DNA from: Aptenodytes patagonicus
Lineage: Eukaryota > Chordata > Aves > Sphenisciformes > Spheniscidae
Assembly (NCBI RefSeq): GCF_965638725.1
Contig: NC_134949.1
Coordinates: 107,924,586-107,988,585, forward strand
DNA length: 64,000 bases
Direction of reading: 5' to 3'
Shown here in pieces: positions 62,601-64,000 of the stretch. Position numbers and translations under genes: made by a program. Each line of letters begins with the position of its first letter. The stretch's first letter is position 1. The notes below the pieces were generated by a model. That model was not told the origin of the DNA. It saw only the letters and a program-made list of their open reading frames with translations, and ran no database searches.

Positions 62601-64000
62601 TAATTCATTCAAGTTGTTAAATCATTGAAGCATTGAACTGTAATTGTGAGCAGCTTTGTTCCAACTACTTTTTTTGCAGAGCTGCACAAAAATTGTGCTT
62701 TTCTGTATCTTTAACATTGCTTGAACGTAATAGAATTTCCTTCTGCTAATAAACTGAGGCATTAAGTTTCTAATTTAGGGAGAGGATAAAATGAGTTGTG
62801 CTGTGATTTCTAATCATGGGAGAACTCTTCTAATTTGCACACGTTCGGTGTTTGTCTTATAAAAATGGTTTCTTAACAATGCCCATTGCAGCTAATTTGT
62901 AACTATATAGTGTAAACATTGATTTCTAAAGTTTTTTTAATAGATCCCCAGGCTACTTAATTATCATTTACTGACCCTTGTTTTCTAATGGTGATTAGTT
63001 TAGTTTCCTCAAACTTTACAAAAGCTGGGTCTCAAGTGGCAGTAAGGTGGACAACTTCTTATTCCATATCTAATAGGATAGGAAGGTCTCCAAAGCATTA
63101 CTAGTTCGCGTCTTCCCAGGAGTAGGATCTTCCCTTCACGGTGATACCCTTCTTAGCTGGACATCTAGAATGTACTTTCTGGTTCAGCTAAAGCTTGTAT
63201 TAAAATCAGAGAGAAGCAAATTCAAATCGGAACTTCTCCGGGGTTTAAAAAATCCTTCCTCTCACTAAGCCTCTTGCTTGTGGTAGGCTTCTTTCAGGTC
63301 TGGCACACCTTTTGGTCTATGAACCAGCTGGATTCTTCAGTACCCGCGTCTATGTGAGTTGAGGGGAGAGAGCAACCTGCTTTCTGAGAAAAATTTGTCA
63401 TGAGGAAAGTCTTTAGGCTAACTTAATCCCTATTACGGTTCCATTGCCCTGAACAGTTATCAGAGCTGAACTTCTCTTTTAGAGACTGAGTCTTCCACTG
63501 CAACTTTGCATCCCACTACGCTATTTAAATGACTAACACTTTGGCTGTAACGTCAGAGCATCACATCTCACTCTGACGTTCTTACAGAGCAGATGGTTAG
63601 AGAGCAGTTCAGGGACTTGGCCACCTTGAATGAGCTATCACCAACAGGAAAGGGGGTGGTTGTAGGAAAAGCTGATCAGTCTCTATCCACATTTGGAAAA
63701 ATAAAAGGTGAGACACATGGAGGGAGATTGGGAAAGGATAAGGAAATTATAGAAGGGTCACCAGAGACACCAGAGTTTTCAAAAGCTTTCAAGGCCATTG
63801 CAGACCATAAGGTACATTCCTTATTGTCTTTGTTTTGCTGTAGACTAATCACCAATCTGTAGCGGGCACTAAGCTAGCAACGCAAACACATGACCTCACA
63901 GTACCCCCTTGCACTGCCCGTGCTACAAAAATAATAGTTGTACTTTACCTGTCAGGTAAACCCGACAGTTTATAAAGGGTGAATAATTACCAGCTATTGA
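56700..64000. other. Region without recognised genes
   Basis: By synteny this should be the 5' flank and first intron of TMEM39A on the plus strand, but none of its membrane-protein exons could be recognised. Only short chance reading frames and unique sequence are seen. One 89-codon frame at 63593-63862 has splice-like borders. Confidence 0.4.

Overview
The window looks like nuclear DNA of a bird. It carries interrupted vertebrate genes with GT-AG introns, four CR1 LINE 3'-end fragments, and two solo endogenous retrovirus LTRs of a type I associate with neoavian birds. From memory, the human order on chromosome 3q13.33 is TMEM39A, POGLUT1, TIMMDC1, CD80, and the genes recognised here follow that order from right to left. 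No prokaryotic features, tRNA or rRNA genes were seen.

Layout. Bases 1-20092 are one continuous tandem array built on a 62-bp GC-rich, pyrimidine-rich monomer. It has higher-order repeats of about 3.3-3.5 kb and a diverged right edge. A 200-base assembly gap (20093-20292) follows. From 20293 to about 25 kb lie two plus-strand exons, a transmembrane exon and a cytoplasmic-tail exon, that fit the 3' end of CD80. Their Ig-domain exons are not in the unique sequence of the window. About 25-31 kb is intergenic or untranslated sequence. TIMMDC1 (minus strand, 7 coding exons, start codon at 38983-38981) and POGLUT1 (minus strand, 11 coding exons, 392 codons, start codon at 56431-56429) are both reconstructed exon by exon with consistent splice sites and phases. 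POGLUT1 lies upstream of TIMMDC1 on the same strand, and each starts in a CpG-rich promoter. The rest, 56.7-64 kb, holds no coding exon I can recognise. It is probably the first intron or flank of the divergent TMEM39A gene, whose coding exons are not visible.

Roles. POGLUT1 is an ER-lumen glucosyltransferase acting on EGF repeats such as those of Notch. TIMMDC1 is an inner-membrane assembly factor for respiratory complex I. CD80 is a T-cell costimulatory ligand. They are neighbours by conserved synteny, not a functional pathway. The most unusual item is the array: nearly every standard monomer carries a perfect match to the YY1 consensus, and the array sits where upstream CD80 sequence would be expected.
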